A DNA stretch of 64,000 nucleotides from Leguminivora glycinivorella (GCF_023078275.1 NC_062982.1:8010501-8074500); one strand, 5' to 3'. Shown: positions 39,723 through 51,022, counted from the stretch's first letter. Made by a program: numbers and translations. Notes: a model not told the origin generated them from the letters alone.

Positions 39723-39894
39723 CTATGGAATGTAGAAATTTAAGGCAGTCAAACTATCGAAGTAGAACAGTCGCCCGGCTGAAAAATTACCGGCTGTCAG
39801 TGGTAAACTGAAGTTACAAATCTCTCCGATCGGAGCGCATGTCTGACATGTCTCTCTATGCTCAGGGACGTGACATGACATTAGACGTTCTTTT

Positions 39895-40055
39895 CAGGGT
39901 ACGTTGCCGAATGACACAAACACTCACGAAACGCTCACGAAACGAAACGCTCGTAGATCTATCGCTCTTGCGTATTAGCGCGACAGAGCCAGACTACCCT
40001 TCGCGGCGTTTCGTTTTCGTTTCGCGTCGTACAAATTACATTCGGCTACGGGGCC
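39895..40055 (+). mobile_element. MITE family B, first of a back-to-back pair
   Basis: CAGGGTACGTTGCCGAATGA to CATTCGGCTACGGGGCC. The next copy starts at the shared GGGGCCTGGCCCC junction. Confidence 0.78.
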
Positions 40056-40213
40056 TGGCCCCGTAGCCGAATGGCATTTCTCCGACGCCAAACGAAAGCG
40101 ATACGCCGCTGGCCTGTCGCGCCAATACGCAAGCGCGATAGAGATAGATATCTACGAGCGCTTCGTTTCGTGAGCGTTTCGTGAGCGTTTGTGCCATTCG
40201 GCTAGCCACCCAG
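40056..40213 (-). mobile_element. MITE family B, second of the pair, opposite orientation
   Basis: GGCCCCGTAGCCGAATGGCA to GTGCCATTCGGCTAGCCACC. Confidence 0.78.
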
Positions 40214-40251
40214 TAGGCTGATTTCGTAGGGTTGAGCAAGTCAAGACGTAA

Positions 40252-40312
40252 TCCCATTGTAGTGCGCTGGCTCCGTAAGCAGATGTTATCAGGTTCGATC
40301 CTGACAGCGGTC
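40252..40312 (+). repeat. tRNA-like fragment
   Basis: AGTGCGCTGGCTCCGTAAGC followed by GGTTCGATCCTG (box B-like) and a T tail. It does not fold into a full tRNA by eye, so more likely a SINE head. Confidence 0.35.
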
Positions 40313-40409
40313 TTTTTGTTCTTATTATTATTTTTTCAGTCAGACAGACAGACTGACAGACACGGTAAACTTATAACACCCCGTCGTTTTTGGGGATTAA
40401 GACAAGTAG

Positions 40410-40640
40410 GTATAGTTATTTGTTATACAAGGGTGCAAAGTTGTATTTCAACACACGAGAAGTAAAATACATTTGCATCCGTGTGTAACACAAAACTTTT
40501 CCCCTCACTATAGCGAGGAAAGTACAACGCAAAAAAAGCGCTTATCACTGCTTTCAGTAATTCCACAGGTGGTAAATCATCTTCATCACTATGCATTAAA
40601 GGACAAAACACGTGTTTCCGAGCTAGTGAGGGGAAAAGTA
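40410..40640 (+). repeat. repeat family H, internally deleted copy
   Basis: TAGTTATTTGTTATACAAGG to GTTTCCGAGCTAGTGAGGGG; the middle present in 7325-7735 is missing. Confidence 0.75.
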
Positions 40641-40659
40641 TATTTAAATTATACATATG

Positions 40660-41475
40660 GATAAGGTAAAATACCCCATAATGGACGGTGATGCCATTAT
40701 GGACAAAAAAACACAAATCCTTAAAAATAAGTATCTAATATAAGTTTCTAAAAACTGACGGCTATGTACCATAAACTAGAGTTGTAGAGCTGTTTAATTT
40801 TGAAGTTTCAATTAATTCGGTTATTTCTGAAGGATTTGGAGACAAGATAAAATTCACCAGTTTACTGAAAAAAATATCAAGACGAATTCTTAGTAATGTT
40901 GCTAAGAGAGATGAGTTCATGTATAAAATAATAAAAAAATAACGCACGGTGTAATCTTGAATGCGTTTTACTTACTGCATTAAGCATGAGATAAGGTATA
41001 AAACATACTAGTTTGTTGCTCCAAAGATATAAAGAAATGACGTTATTTTGCAAGTGTCCATTACTGGACCCGAAAAACTGCCTACCTCCTATGATGGACA
41101 AGGAACATTTTACAAAACCAAAATTTACAAGAAACAATCCTATGTTAAAATAACCCAAACTAATTGTATTTATGGTGTATAAAATTGACTCATTGCGTAT
41201 CAGTTGGCTTTAAAAGTAAAATTTTAAACTTATTTCACTGTCCATAATGGGGGATCCATTACTGGAGAACTGCCGTCCATAATTGGAGAAAAAACACCTA
41301 GTTTTAATTTGTTAACTATGAAGAAACCAATAGGAGTATCTATTCTGCAATACGCTTGAAATGTAGAAAAAGGATTCAAGATTTAACACGCTTGGCGGTA
41401 GAATTTTTACATTTATCAGTGAAATATCAAAAACAGGCGAATTTTTTTCTTAAACTGTCCATGATTGGGTCCGTC
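40660..41475. repeat. motif-iterated region: TCCATNAYTGGAC
   Basis: At least eight sites: 40676, 40694, 41057, 41091, 41241, 41256, 41275 and 41457 (for example CCATAATGGAC, TCCATTACTGGAC, GTCCATAATTGGAG). The sites are near-palindromic. The left edge is GGTAAAATACCCC, the right edge CCGTCACCTTA. No coding content. Confidence 0.6.
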
Positions 41476-41624
41476 ACCTTACGGCTAATATTTCAATGCA
41501 AAACAACATAGGTAAATAAGCAAATACAAAATGTTAATTAAAAAAATGCGATATTAGATTGTTTGCGGAAACAGTAGTATGTCGCATTTCATATACTAAA
41601 TAAGTAAGGCCCAATAGCGATTAG

Positions 41625-41890
41625 TGGAAACAAAAGATACCTGGCCAGACCCATTTTTGGCTTGGTACTCGTATTTTGCACACACTTTAGCTTTATTTTC
41701 GTTTTTGTTGTATGCAGTTTGCACTGTTGCGTGCTATTTAATTTGAAATGCTCCTAACTAGATAACAAAATGCAAACATTATAAGCCCTATTGTTAAGTT
41801 TCAAGCACCATCGGGCCTCCAAATTTGAAATGGAGTACATATACCATGAATGTTGAACTATGTTATCTGACGTTCCACGACAGATTTCAC
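41625..41890 (+). repeat. repeat family N
   Basis: GTGGAAACAAAAGATACCTG, GTTGTATGCAGTTTGCAC and TTGTTAAGTTTCAAG match 57420-57670. Confidence 0.7.
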
Positions 41891-42168
41891 TCTGTAATCC
41901 CAATCCGACTCATTACATCACCATTTCATCCAGCCGTGGATTCAATTGGGTTCCGTCAAAGCTTTAATCAGCTAATAATTGAGTGCATCTAGTACGTACT
42001 CAAAGCATGACGTGACGTGATCGAATGACCTTTCCGTACGTCCTACGCCAACCCAACGTAGGTGGACTTATTAGCCTAGTCAATAAACATGGTGGCTTGT
42101 ATTCCTCACAATGGTTTACGGTTCCTAAGAGCAAGGATTTATTATATAGGATTTACAGTTTCCATCCT
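41891..42168. other. no recognisable feature
   Basis: Nothing recognised. Confidence 0.35.
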
Positions 42169-42350
42169 AAGAATAATACCTCATTTTTTTAGCGCCACCT
42201 ATTAAATACTATCATAACTACTTTAACTACACCTGATGATGCCTATAAATTTATTTTTTTCAAAATATGTATTGACGTGATATTATGATATTAAAATAAA
42301 GAAGCATATCATTTGTTCTTATAAAAAAGAAAAACGTAAAAATATTTCGG
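42169..42350 (-). repeat. repeat family K
   Basis: CCTCATTTTTTTAGCGCCAC, CACCTGATGATGCCTA and AAAATATTTCGGG are the complement of 3302-3640. It is cut off by the TIR element that follows. Confidence 0.65.
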
Positions 42351-42358
42351 GAAAGCTA

Positions 42359-43479
42359 GAGAGCGGATTTCAGGTAGCGATTTAAATATTATACCTATAT
42401 GGATATGACTCGCATTATTTATTATTTTTTCTACACACGAAAGAAATGTATCGGAATATAAAAGTAAAACCCTTTTTGGATGCTTTTATGGATATTGCGC
42501 AAAAAATATAATAATAATAAATAAATAAATGTTTGTTAACTTTTTAAATAGGTAGTTTATTTCACAGTGTAGTAATAGAACAGAGTGAGTCTCACTGAAG
42601 GCCGGCTGTGACCCAACAATGGCGGACGTTTTTTTTAAATTTTATTTTATGGCTTGGTGGCGACCTTTCAAGTCAGCAATGGCAGAAGGTTTGCGGTTTG
42701 TGAAAACACGATTTAAAATCAAAATAATTATAATTCAGGTCAAAAGAAAATCAATTCTTCACTTAATTTATCAAAAATTAATTATTTTACTTGAAACTTA
42801 GAAATATCTTGTTTTTAACAAATATCATTATTATTGCGCAGTGCGCTGTCTGCAAACAAAACACTATTTAAAAAAAATACTGATCACACTCTTGTTTTGC
42901 AGTTTGTTGGTTTACGATTATGAACATTAATTAATATTGTGATTTTACGCATAATAACGTGATAAAGTATTAATTTACGCATGAAAAGTTGCTCCGTATT
43001 TTTTTTTCTTTCGATTGTTATCATTTTTATACAATTTGACAACGCATGTAGGCATATTTTCTTATTTTTCTGGAGATGTTTCCGCCACGGGCGCCTCGAT
43101 CCGACTGACGGGAGATTAGTAGATGAGGTCATAGACAAAGCTATCAATGTGGATGATGGAATCACAGGTTTTTCTTCGGAGTTATCCGTCCATAGAATTG
43201 TAGGTTCATGGTTTATTTATTAAATTTTTCTTCTTAAGTATTTATTCTGCGCATTGCATACAAACTCCTTTATTTAGAATAAAATACTTTTCTTTAAATG
43301 TAGTTTGTTGCAAAAATAACATTAATTTAATCTATTCAAACAGCGATGCGAAGTTTGCGGTGTGTGTTGTAATAATAATAAATTGTAAGACTTTATTAAA
43401 AACCCCATGACATGTATTTAAAAAATTGCACTAGTCATATCCATATTAATATTTAAATCGCTACCTGAAATCCGCTCTC
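42359..43479. mobile_element. TIR DNA transposon-like element, ~1.1 kb, TA target
   Basis: The left TIR GAGAGCGGATTTCAGGTAGC (continuing to about 42416) is the complement of the right TIR (43432-43479), with TA at 42357-42358 and 43480-43481. The interior has an 80-codon plus-strand frame (42981-43223) containing GRLVDEVIDKAINVDDGI that I do not recognise. It is too short for a full transposase. Confidence 0.7.
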
Positions 43480-43573
43480 TAGTTATAGCCGCCATCAGAA
43501 ATATCAGAGCGGCCAAGAGTCTCACAAATATCGGTACACGCCTATATTCTCAAGGCCTTAAAGTGCGAGATTA

Positions 43574-43702
43574 GGCAGGCAAGGATGGTAGCGCGATAAA
43601 TGATAAAACATCCGGCCGTTCGCGCGTTCCTAATATCGCACTTACAAATAGTGGGATAGGGACAACATGATGTTTTATCATTTATTGCGCGACCATGCTG
43701 CC
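43574..43702. mobile_element. MITE family V
   Basis: GGCAAGGATGGTAGCGCGAT and AATGATAAAACATC pair with GATGTTTTATCATTTATTGC and GCGACCATGCTGCC. Confidence 0.72.
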
Positions 43703-43830
43703 AGGCCCCGTAGCCAAATAGCATCTCTGCGCCGCGAGACGTCACAGAAAATGCAGTCTGGCTCTGTCACGCCTCACGCCAGTACGCAAGAGCGACAGAG
43801 ATAGGTAGCAAGGAAAGAGATATTAATTCT
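43703..43830 (-). mobile_element. MITE family B, truncated
   Basis: CAGGCCCCGTAGCCAAATAG through CGCAAGAGCGACAGAGATAG; the right TIR is missing. Directly abuts the family V element. Confidence 0.65.
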
Positions 43831-44019
43831 ACATTTAAATGTAAACTTTATTGGAATGGGCTTCAGTAAAAATTGGAATAGTTACTGTAAAGTATGTTTT
43901 TGTGCGTTAATGGCTCCATTCCCAATAGTTTTGTTATCCATTGATAGAAGTAGTTGCCATTTTTATTATTATCGAGGGACTTCACTTAATATAGGGAACT
44001 GGACTGTACTTAAAATAAT

Positions 44020-44185
44020 AGTACATTACGATACAAGTGCGTAAAAAAGGAACGAATTTCCTTTTTGCACGCGTATCGTACGACGTTTTTCAGTACAGAT
44101 GACCCTCCGAAGTTTCGACCTGGCATATAATGAACCACTTCTCGCACTAGTGCGTAAAAAACACCATCTGTACTGAAAAATATTT
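44020..44185. repeat. repeat family U
   Basis: TTACGATACAAGTGCGTAAA to CACCATCTGTACTGAAAAAT, with internal palindromes CACTAGTG and ATCGTACGAC. Confidence 0.7.
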
Positions 44186-44675
44186 TTCCCCTCACTAGCT
44201 CGGAAACACGTGTTTTGTCGTTTAATACCAGCGGATAAAAACGCATTTTATCCACTAGTGGGTAAAGTAATTTGACCTTGAATAAAGTCAAATTAACTGC
44301 TTTAAAATTGATAAAAGTAGGTGAATCTAGTAATAATTTAGATAAAAAAAAACTCTTATAAATACAAAAACAAAAAAAAGACAAAAAAAACTTAATTTCA
44401 CCACCTGTAGAACTATTGGAAGCAGTGATAAACGCATCTTTTTGCGTTGTAGTTTCCTCGCTACATTGAGGGGAAAAGTTTTGTGTTACACTCGGATGCA
44501 AATGACCATATTTTACTTACTCGTGAAAGAAAAATCTCGCAAGTTCAGGATTCTAAACTCGAAAATTCGCTTCGCTCGTGGTTCAACTATAGAATCGATT
44601 TTTCACTTGCTCGTTTTTCAATTCCACACTCGGCGTTAAAATACAACTTTGCCCCCTTGTATAACAAATAACTAT
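44186..44675 (-). repeat. repeat family H, full-length copy
   Basis: The minus strand begins AACTATTTGTTATACAAGG-like sequence and ends CTAGTGAGGGGAAAA. A 163-codon minus-strand frame (44010-44501) crosses it. Since the frame is broken in sister copies, I do not call it a gene. Confidence 0.75.
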
Positions 44676-44912
44676 TACACCATGCACGACATAAAGCATC
44701 AGATAAATATAAGAAAACCATAGATGGAAGTTATTTTTAAATTCAATTTCTATTTGATAAGTCAGGTAGAAGTATATAAAGTAACTGAGTTGACCGTGAC
44801 GTCACTCAATTCGTTTTCATATTAATTCCATATTAGCAAGACGTTGAAATTTGTTTTGACAGTTCTTAAAAAGAAGCTGATTTGACTAGGAGGCAAGTAG
44901 CCTATTGTTAAA
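44676..44912 (+). repeat. repeat family I
   Basis: ACCATGCACGACATAAAGCA to AGGAGGCAAGTAGCCTATT; close match to 18061-18310. Confidence 0.78.
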
Positions 44913-45246
44913 GAATACTTAGAATACTTATGCAGTTTGGTTGTTGTGCATTAAACTATGCACAACACACAAACATGTACACAAACTAACCTAGCGCATA
45001 AACTGAAAACTATTGAAAATACATGAATGAAATAAAAGATGGGAAATGAAGCCAATTTTATGGTTATGGAACACAATCGGTTGTAATTGGAAGTCAATTG
45101 TCCAGGGGCGTAACTATGAATTTGCAATTCTATGTCCATTGCCCATTTAGTCTGAATGATTGAGCAGTGATTTGAACCAGTCGCGTTCATTAAGTCAGTA
45201 ACGCGAACAAAAACATCTGAACTCGCTTTTTTACTTTTGATATCTT
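44913..45246. other. no recognisable feature
   Basis: Nothing recognised. Confidence 0.35.
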
Positions 45247-45495
45247 ATACTTTTAAACGAGCAATTCTTGTATATTTATTTATTTATTTATTTATACCGA
45301 CGATCTCGGAAACCGCTCTAACGATTTCGCTGAAATTTGTTATGTGGGGGTTTTCGGGGGTGAAAAATCGATCTAGTGTAGCCTTAGATCCCGGAAAACG
45401 CGAATTTTCGAGTTTTCATGAGTTTTTCTTTCGCGTTAGTAAACGTAAAATATGGTCGTTAATTTCGCCGCGCGCGCATAGATTCCGCTTAGCTC
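45247..45495 (+). repeat. 249-bp direct repeat, copy 1
   Basis: ATACTTTTAAACGAGCAATT to GATTCCGCTTAGCTC. It aligns without gaps to 45878-46126 at an offset of 631 bp. I see one mismatch (GATCTAGTG versus GATCTAGCG). Confidence 0.92.
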
Positions 45496-45877
45496 AGTCG
45501 TACGAGGTCGGTCTAATGTACGCAGATAGATCGTAGGTGTCATCCCGGGAAATTCTTATTTTCAATTACGCCCACTAATGAACTTGAAGTGGAAAATGTC
45601 AAAAAATGACATGCCAGAAATCGAATTAGCTATCCATTTAGTTCTTTGATCCAATTTCCAGTGTGCTCTAAGAAACGCATAGAACGTGCAACGACTATTT
45701 ATGCCATTATTTGTACAATTAACAACGAAACAACATTGATGCCCCATATCAAACATTACACATTGTATTATATTTTATGAGTTTTGATAGATGACAACCA
45801 CAATCAGTGTCGATTTTGACCACCGCAAGCACTGCGATCGCTTTGCTTACCCCCTCCATACACTTCGCACGAAGCCA

Positions 45878-46126
45878 ATACTTTTAAACGAGCAATTCTT
45901 GTATATTTATTTATTTATTTATTTATACCGACGATCTCGGAAACCGCTCTAACGATTTCGCTGAAATTTGTTATGTGGGGGTTTTCGGGGGTGAAAAATC
46001 GATCTAGCGTAGCCTTAGATCCCGGAAAACGCGAATTTTCGAGTTTTCATGAGTTTTTCTTTCGCGTTAGTAAACGTAAAATATGGTCGTTAATTTCGCC
46101 GCGCGCGCATAGATTCCGCTTAGCTC
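45878..46126 (+). repeat. 249-bp direct repeat, copy 2
   Basis: See copy 1. The intervening 382 bp are unassigned. The ends are not TG...CA, so these are not LTRs of a usual kind. The class of the repeat is unknown. Confidence 0.92.
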
Positions 46127-46371
46127 CGTATTAAGTAACTCAAGTTTGAAGTACCTATTTTTATTTGATGTAATACAGTCTATTTTTGTCTGCATTTTTT
46201 GAGTTCAAAGGTAAATTGTGGTAAACCTTAAAATGGGATTTACGAGGAACACGTTCGAGATCTTTGTTTTCATTTGATTTTGTTTTAGGATTTTTGTTTT
46301 TGTTTCGAAAAGTATTCTTTACAAACAATTTACTTTGCAACAAAGGATAACTTACACAACTTGCATAATAT

Positions 46372-46435
46372 CTGAGTTCTAGCCGGGACTCGTATTCTTT
46401 GGTTTTAAAGTCTCTCTATTCTAACCACTGGGTAC
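46372..46435 (-). repeat. tRNA-like fragment
   Basis: The minus strand reads CCCAGTGGTTAGAATAGAGA (box A-like) and ACGAGTCCCGGCTAGAACTC (box B-like). Probably a SINE head. Confidence 0.4.
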
Positions 46436-46437
46436 TT

Positions 46438-46650
46438 TTTTTATACTACGTCGGTGGCGAACAAGCACACGGTTCGCCTGATGGAAAGCGGTCACCGTAA
46501 CCTATGGACGCCTGCAACTCAAGGAGTGTCACATGCGCGTTGCCAACCCATTAGAAACTTGTACACTCCCTTTTGCTGTGTTAATTACACAGCAAAAAGG
46601 AGTGTACAAACAAGTTCTAAGGAGGGTTCAAAGGACAATAGAGGGAACAA
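46438..46650 (+). repeat. repeat family O
   Basis: CTACGTCGGTGGCGAACAAG, GGAAAGCGGTCACCGTAACC and CCTATGGACGCCTGCAACTC, as at 58570-58960. Internally palindromic CTCCCTTTTGCTGTGT and ACACAGCAAAAAGGAG. Confidence 0.8.
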
Positions 46651-47048
46651 ATTAGTTCCAGTACTAAACTAATGCGCAAAATGTGTCACCGAAAAGAAAA
46701 GATTGATAGGTATCTTTCGTGCACGGTGAAGTATTTTACTCTTTTAGTTCGTTAGTTCAGTCTAGTTCAGTATCTCAACAGATCCATCTACTTATATATT
46801 TATATCATCAACATTAGGTATTTGTTTCAGTTCTGTCATACTGAATGAAGATGAATGAATGATATTATTTAATTTGAAATTCTGTGAATTGAAGGTATGC
46901 GTGGCATCCTGATCACACTGAACGAAAGAGTAAGCAAATGAATGTTTGACTGAGGAAAAATCCAAATGATGTCGAACTGAACTAGTGAATGATAGAGATA
47001 CATCAAGTGAAAGTATTTCATTTGAATCCTTCATTCGCGAACTACAAA
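46651..47048. other. no recognisable feature
   Basis: Nothing recognised. Confidence 0.35.
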
Positions 47049-47375
47049 GCGCTGGTGGCCTAGCGATAAGTAAAGACTTTCAATCCTGTGGTCCGAAGTC
47101 CGAACCCCGGCTCGTACCAATGAGTTTTTCGGAACTTATGTCCGAAATGTCATTTAATATTTGCCAGTTGCTTTTCGGTGAAGGCAAACATCGTGAGGAA
47201 ACCGGACTCATTCCAATAAGGTCTAGTTTACCCTTCGGGTTGGAAGGTCAGATGGCAGTTGCTTTCGTAAAACTAGTGCCTACGCCAAATCTTGGGATTA
47301 ATTGTCACAGCGGACCCCAGGCTCCCATGAGCCGCGGCAAATGCCGGGATAACGCAAGGAGGATGATGAAAAATA
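47049..47375 (+). mobile_element. SINE-2, tRNA-derived, long variant
   Basis: GCTGGTGGCCTAGCGATAAG (box A), CCGAACCCCGGC (degenerate box B), GGTGAAGGCAAACATCGTGA and the tail AAGGAGGATGATGA. It has about 45 bp near 47220-47275 that the copy at 9147-9437 lacks. The tail is followed by a duplicated ATCATAGATAAAAA word. Confidence 0.82.
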
Positions 47376-47430
47376 TCATAGATAAAAAGAAAGCTTATCA
47401 TAGATAAAAAAAAAGCTTAATATTCAAGTC

Positions 47431-47591
47431 CAAGATACGTATCCGAATGGCACAAACGCTCACAAAACGAAACGCTCGTCTAGATATCTATCTCTATCGC
47501 TCTTGCGTATTGACGCGACAGAGCCAGACTACTTTCGCGGCGTTTCGTTTTCGTTTCGCGTCGCAGAAATGCCATTTTGCTACGGCACCTG
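47431..47591 (+). mobile_element. MITE family B
   Basis: CAAGATACGTATCCGAATGG to ATGCCATTTTGCTACGGCAC. Confidence 0.75.
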
Positions 47592-48229
47592 GGGCACTGA
47601 ACGATGTAACTTTTTTAACACGTAAAATCTAAATTAGTAATTTTAGCGGCAGTAATAAACTAAAAGTTTAATCTCTGACGCAAGAGAGTTACAGACACAA
47701 AGTTGTAATACTTATTTCAAATTTATAATTTTATTAGAAGGTGAGATTAAATTTATGTTCTTATAAGTATAATGGATAGTTTCATTTACGAAAGTTACGT
47801 GCTCTATCTCAAAATGGCATAAAGGTTAGATTCGTCAAACCTATGCAGTTATAAATAACCTTATTTTGACCTAAATCTAGCATGTGTATCGTCAGGAATC
47901 GAGCAAACCAATTTCAGTTGCATTTGTAATAAATTAAAATCTAGAAACGAGAACAGAATAATGATTTAGCACTTTAATATACGGCTCGAATATCAATCAT
48001 AAATTCAAACGTGCTTGTTTAAGGTTGCACACTGATTGGAGAAGTGGCGATATTGAAAATGCGCATCGATGCTTAGAAATTGAAATATATCTACTATTTC
48101 ATTAAAAACTCATATGATTAAGTAGACAAGACATAATTGGGAGATTGGGAAAGAGTTTATAGACTAGAAAACATTAATTTTCACAACATAGGCGTAGCTA
48201 GGTGTAATACAAATAATATAATTAAGTAA
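47592..48229. other. no recognisable feature
   Basis: Nothing recognised. Confidence 0.35.
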
Positions 48230-49240
48230 AAAAGAAATGGTAATGAAGTATAGAATATGGTAATGATGATAGATATTTATGGGAATGAAAATGCGATGAT
48301 GGTAATGAAGTGTCAAATAAAAAAGCCAAAAACACAAAAAAGAGAAACAGTAATTAATAATAACATGTTCTATTTTAAATATACCTACTGAAAACGTAGT
48401 TTTGAATATTTACTTGTTACTTTCAATAGTCAGGAGCATGCTAATAAACGAGAATGGTAATTAACATAAAATGATGGTAATGAATTTAATACTGCAATTC
48501 ATTACCACCGTTTTATGTTCATTACCATTCTCTTTATAGTAAACAGTAAATTACGGTAATGGAAAGAATGGTAATGAGTTTTCTTTACCTTTTGTCGATT
48601 AACTCTTTAAAAGCAAATGCTATTCTAGGTATATTTATTCACTAAGCTTTCGAATAGAATATTCATTATTTAAATATTCATAGTTCAATAAAACACGTAA
48701 CAATTAAATAGCAAAACAGTGCAAATGGTAATGAAGAAAAAACGTACCAAATACAAATCTCCGGCGCGATATATTTTTTTATAAAACAATGGCACATGTC
48801 AGTCCTGTTCACTGTTTACTGGCCGACTGACGTGGTGATCGCGGTCAGAGCGAACGTCGTATAGAATAACACTTGCAATGCCTACTGGCCAATTCCATTG
48901 TTGCAAATTAACCTTTCGTATGCGTCTGTCAAAAAATTGTCATTAATATATTAGTCATAATAACTACATGTTAAAGTTGAAACAATATGGAGCAGATCTG
49001 CTCCTAAGCATACGAGAGGTTAAACTTATGGTAATGAAATTATTTTCTGTACAAAAATATTTTGAAGCGGTGGATATAAATATCAATGTTAATACTGTAT
49101 AAACCACCAAACTTTTTTCCCCTTATAAGTACTTCATCTAAATTAAGAGGTTAAATTAAAGCAGTACATGTAATAGTTATGTAATTTGCTCTCGAATCTA
49201 TAAATCTAGGTTCTAACTGGTAATGGTAATGAAGTTTTAG
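48230..49240. repeat. motif-iterated region: ATGGTAATGAAG
   Basis: GGTAATGA or a close variant occurs at 48239, 48259, 48301, 48456, 48476, 48555, 48570, 48727, 49030, 49219 and 49225, with inverted copies at about 48498 and 48518. A 36-bp-armed inverted repeat spans 48450-48532. A family X MITE (48909-49024) lies inside. No coding content. Confidence 0.65.
48909..49024. mobile_element. MITE family X, diverged
   Basis: TTAACCTTTCGTATGC and GCATACGAGAGGTTAA ends; see 27406-27525. Confidence 0.6.
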
Positions 49241-49761
49241 CATGTTTATATTTTATTTATATATTTTATATTGCAATAATATAATTCATTTTAGATGCAA
49301 AGTATACCTATGAACCTTACGCAACATATAAAAAATATTTGAAATGAATTTAGGAGTTAGTATATGTTTTATATCAACAAACATATGATTTGCACGAAAT
49401 GATAGAACTACCCTTTCACATGTCAATGACGAACCTGAAACTATTGTTCGTTTCTGTGTCTAAGATACGTTATATTGAATTTCTACCTTATTATTTTTTA
49501 TATGAAACAAATGATAGATAATAGTTATTATAGGAACGTATTAAATACTTTGCAAATATGTAAGTCTAGAAAAACTGTACACGGAAAGTTTTTTTTTGGT
49601 ATTTAACTAATCGTTTTTTATATACTTAAATTTAAAGTTACATGTATAACAAATGTTACATCAATGGACTGGAGCATGTTTTTAATAAGGCAACCTTTAT
49701 TAAAAACCTAATCAAGATTATACCTCTGTAGTTGCCTAGATTAACCGATTTTTATAAACAT
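49241..49761. other. no recognisable feature
   Basis: Nothing recognised. Confidence 0.35.
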
Positions 49762-49880
49762 ACAATACAATACAATACTCTTTATTGCACACCTCCCATA
49801 GTTGCATAATAATATGAAGGTAGAAGTTCCTTAAACCGTATCTCCTACAACGTTCACAAGAGATTGGGTCGGTCCGTAAG
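49762..49880 (-). repeat. LINE 3' end with ATACA array
   Basis: ACAATACAATACAATACTCT followed by TTATTGCACACCTCCCATAG, a layout of lepidopteran LINE 3' ends read on the minus strand. Confidence 0.5.
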
Positions 49881-50207
49881 TTGATTCTTCCAATTTGTAT
49901 AAATATACACGTGTTCAGTGGATTTTATTTGACATGGAAATAGTACATGATTACAGTATTTGAAATATAAATAAACGGAATAAGGGAACTCAATGTGTTC
50001 ATAAGGATGTAGCTAGTTGCTTAGTCTATTATTTTAGCATTTTGTTATACATACATATCCCATTAAAGATTAGGCAGAGCAAATGAAACTACTGAAGTTT
50101 CAGCGCCACTCTTGGCAAATAAGAGGTTGAAAAAACCGAAAAAAATCCTTTTGTTATTGTGGTTATTAATGTCAGGAGTCAGGAATCCGATCCGACATTG
50201 GCTTGGA
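49881..50207. other. mostly unassigned
   Basis: 50080-50130 carries the GGCAGAGCAAATGAAACTAC and GCCACTCTTGGCAAAT repeat also seen at 59700-59765. Confidence 0.4.
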
Positions 50208-50340
50208 CAGTGACCGTCATAAATAAGTGATGATTTCTGTACCTTGTCGCTTTTAATCGTTTGACAATTTCGTATGACATTTCAAAGAAGACGTTAATGT
50301 GACAAGGTGTAGAAATGATCACTTATTTATGGTGATGTAG
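50208..50340. mobile_element. mariner-type MITE family Q
   Basis: CAGTGACCGTCATAAATAAG to ATCACTTATTTATGGTGA. The flanking TA is lost by mutation on the left. Confidence 0.72.
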
Positions 50341-50533
50341 TCATGTATGTAGCCGATTGTAAACTGCCTCAGGATGCCTCCTTAGTCGCTAAAACTATCT
50401 GGAAAGATGCTGTGGCCAATGATGATGATAATGTCATTCTGTGAGATGATGGTAGCTCATTTTATAGTCTAACAGATATCTCTTCGTCACTATACGTACG
50501 TATTATTCACAATTAATGTATCTATATATAACA

Positions 50534-50689
50534 CTAGCTTTTGCCCGCGGTTTCGCTCGTATTAGAAAGAGACAAAAAGTAGCCTATGTCACTCTCCGTC
50601 TCTTCAAGTATCTCCACTTAAAAAATCACGACAATTCGTCGCTCCGTTTTGCCGTTCACACACTTTCCCATTTATAATATTAGTATGGA
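50534..50689 (-). mobile_element. Lep1-type Helitron, compact copy with clean ends
   Basis: Read on the minus strand: TCCATACTAATATTATAAAT at the start and GCGGGCAAAAGCTAG at the end, between host A and T, as expected for Helitrons (5' TC, 3' CTRR, A/T target). Confidence 0.85.
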
Positions 50690-50882
50690 TTATGCTGAGG
50701 CAAGCTCCTGTTCAACACACATGGCATGAATAATTTAATCTCACAGCTGTAACTCATTTTTTTAGATGTTTAAGTCTAAATTCAAGTTTTTTATGTCAAC
50801 AAATATAATGTAACACTTTTTGTATCAATTTCATGTGATGTTGAATAAAACTTTTCTATGTTTATGTCTATCTGAGGCTTTA

Positions 50883-51019
50883 CGGCTCAGCCACGACATT
50901 GGTTTAAGCGCGACAGCGGTGAGCGGCGGCAATAAACAAGACAGCGATAGGACTTTTCATTCGCACGTATGGCTGTCGCTCACCGCTGTCGCGCTTAGAC
51001 CAATGTCGTGGCTGGGTCG
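50883..51019. mobile_element. MITE family G, TTA target duplication
   Basis: CGGCTCAGCCACGACATTGG and its complement ending GGCTGGGTCG, 137 bp. TTA at 50880-50882 and 51020-51022. PIF/Harbinger-like by target. Confidence 0.82.
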
Positions 51020-51022
51020 TTA

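Noticed and set aside
44010..44501. 163-codon minus-strand ORF in repeat H
   Set aside because: The same region is interrupted in other copies (7325-7735, 40410-40640); similarity between copies is at DNA level.
45247..46126. LTRs of a small retrotransposon
   Set aside because: No TG...CA ends, no primer-binding site or polypurine tract seen, and no matching target duplication.
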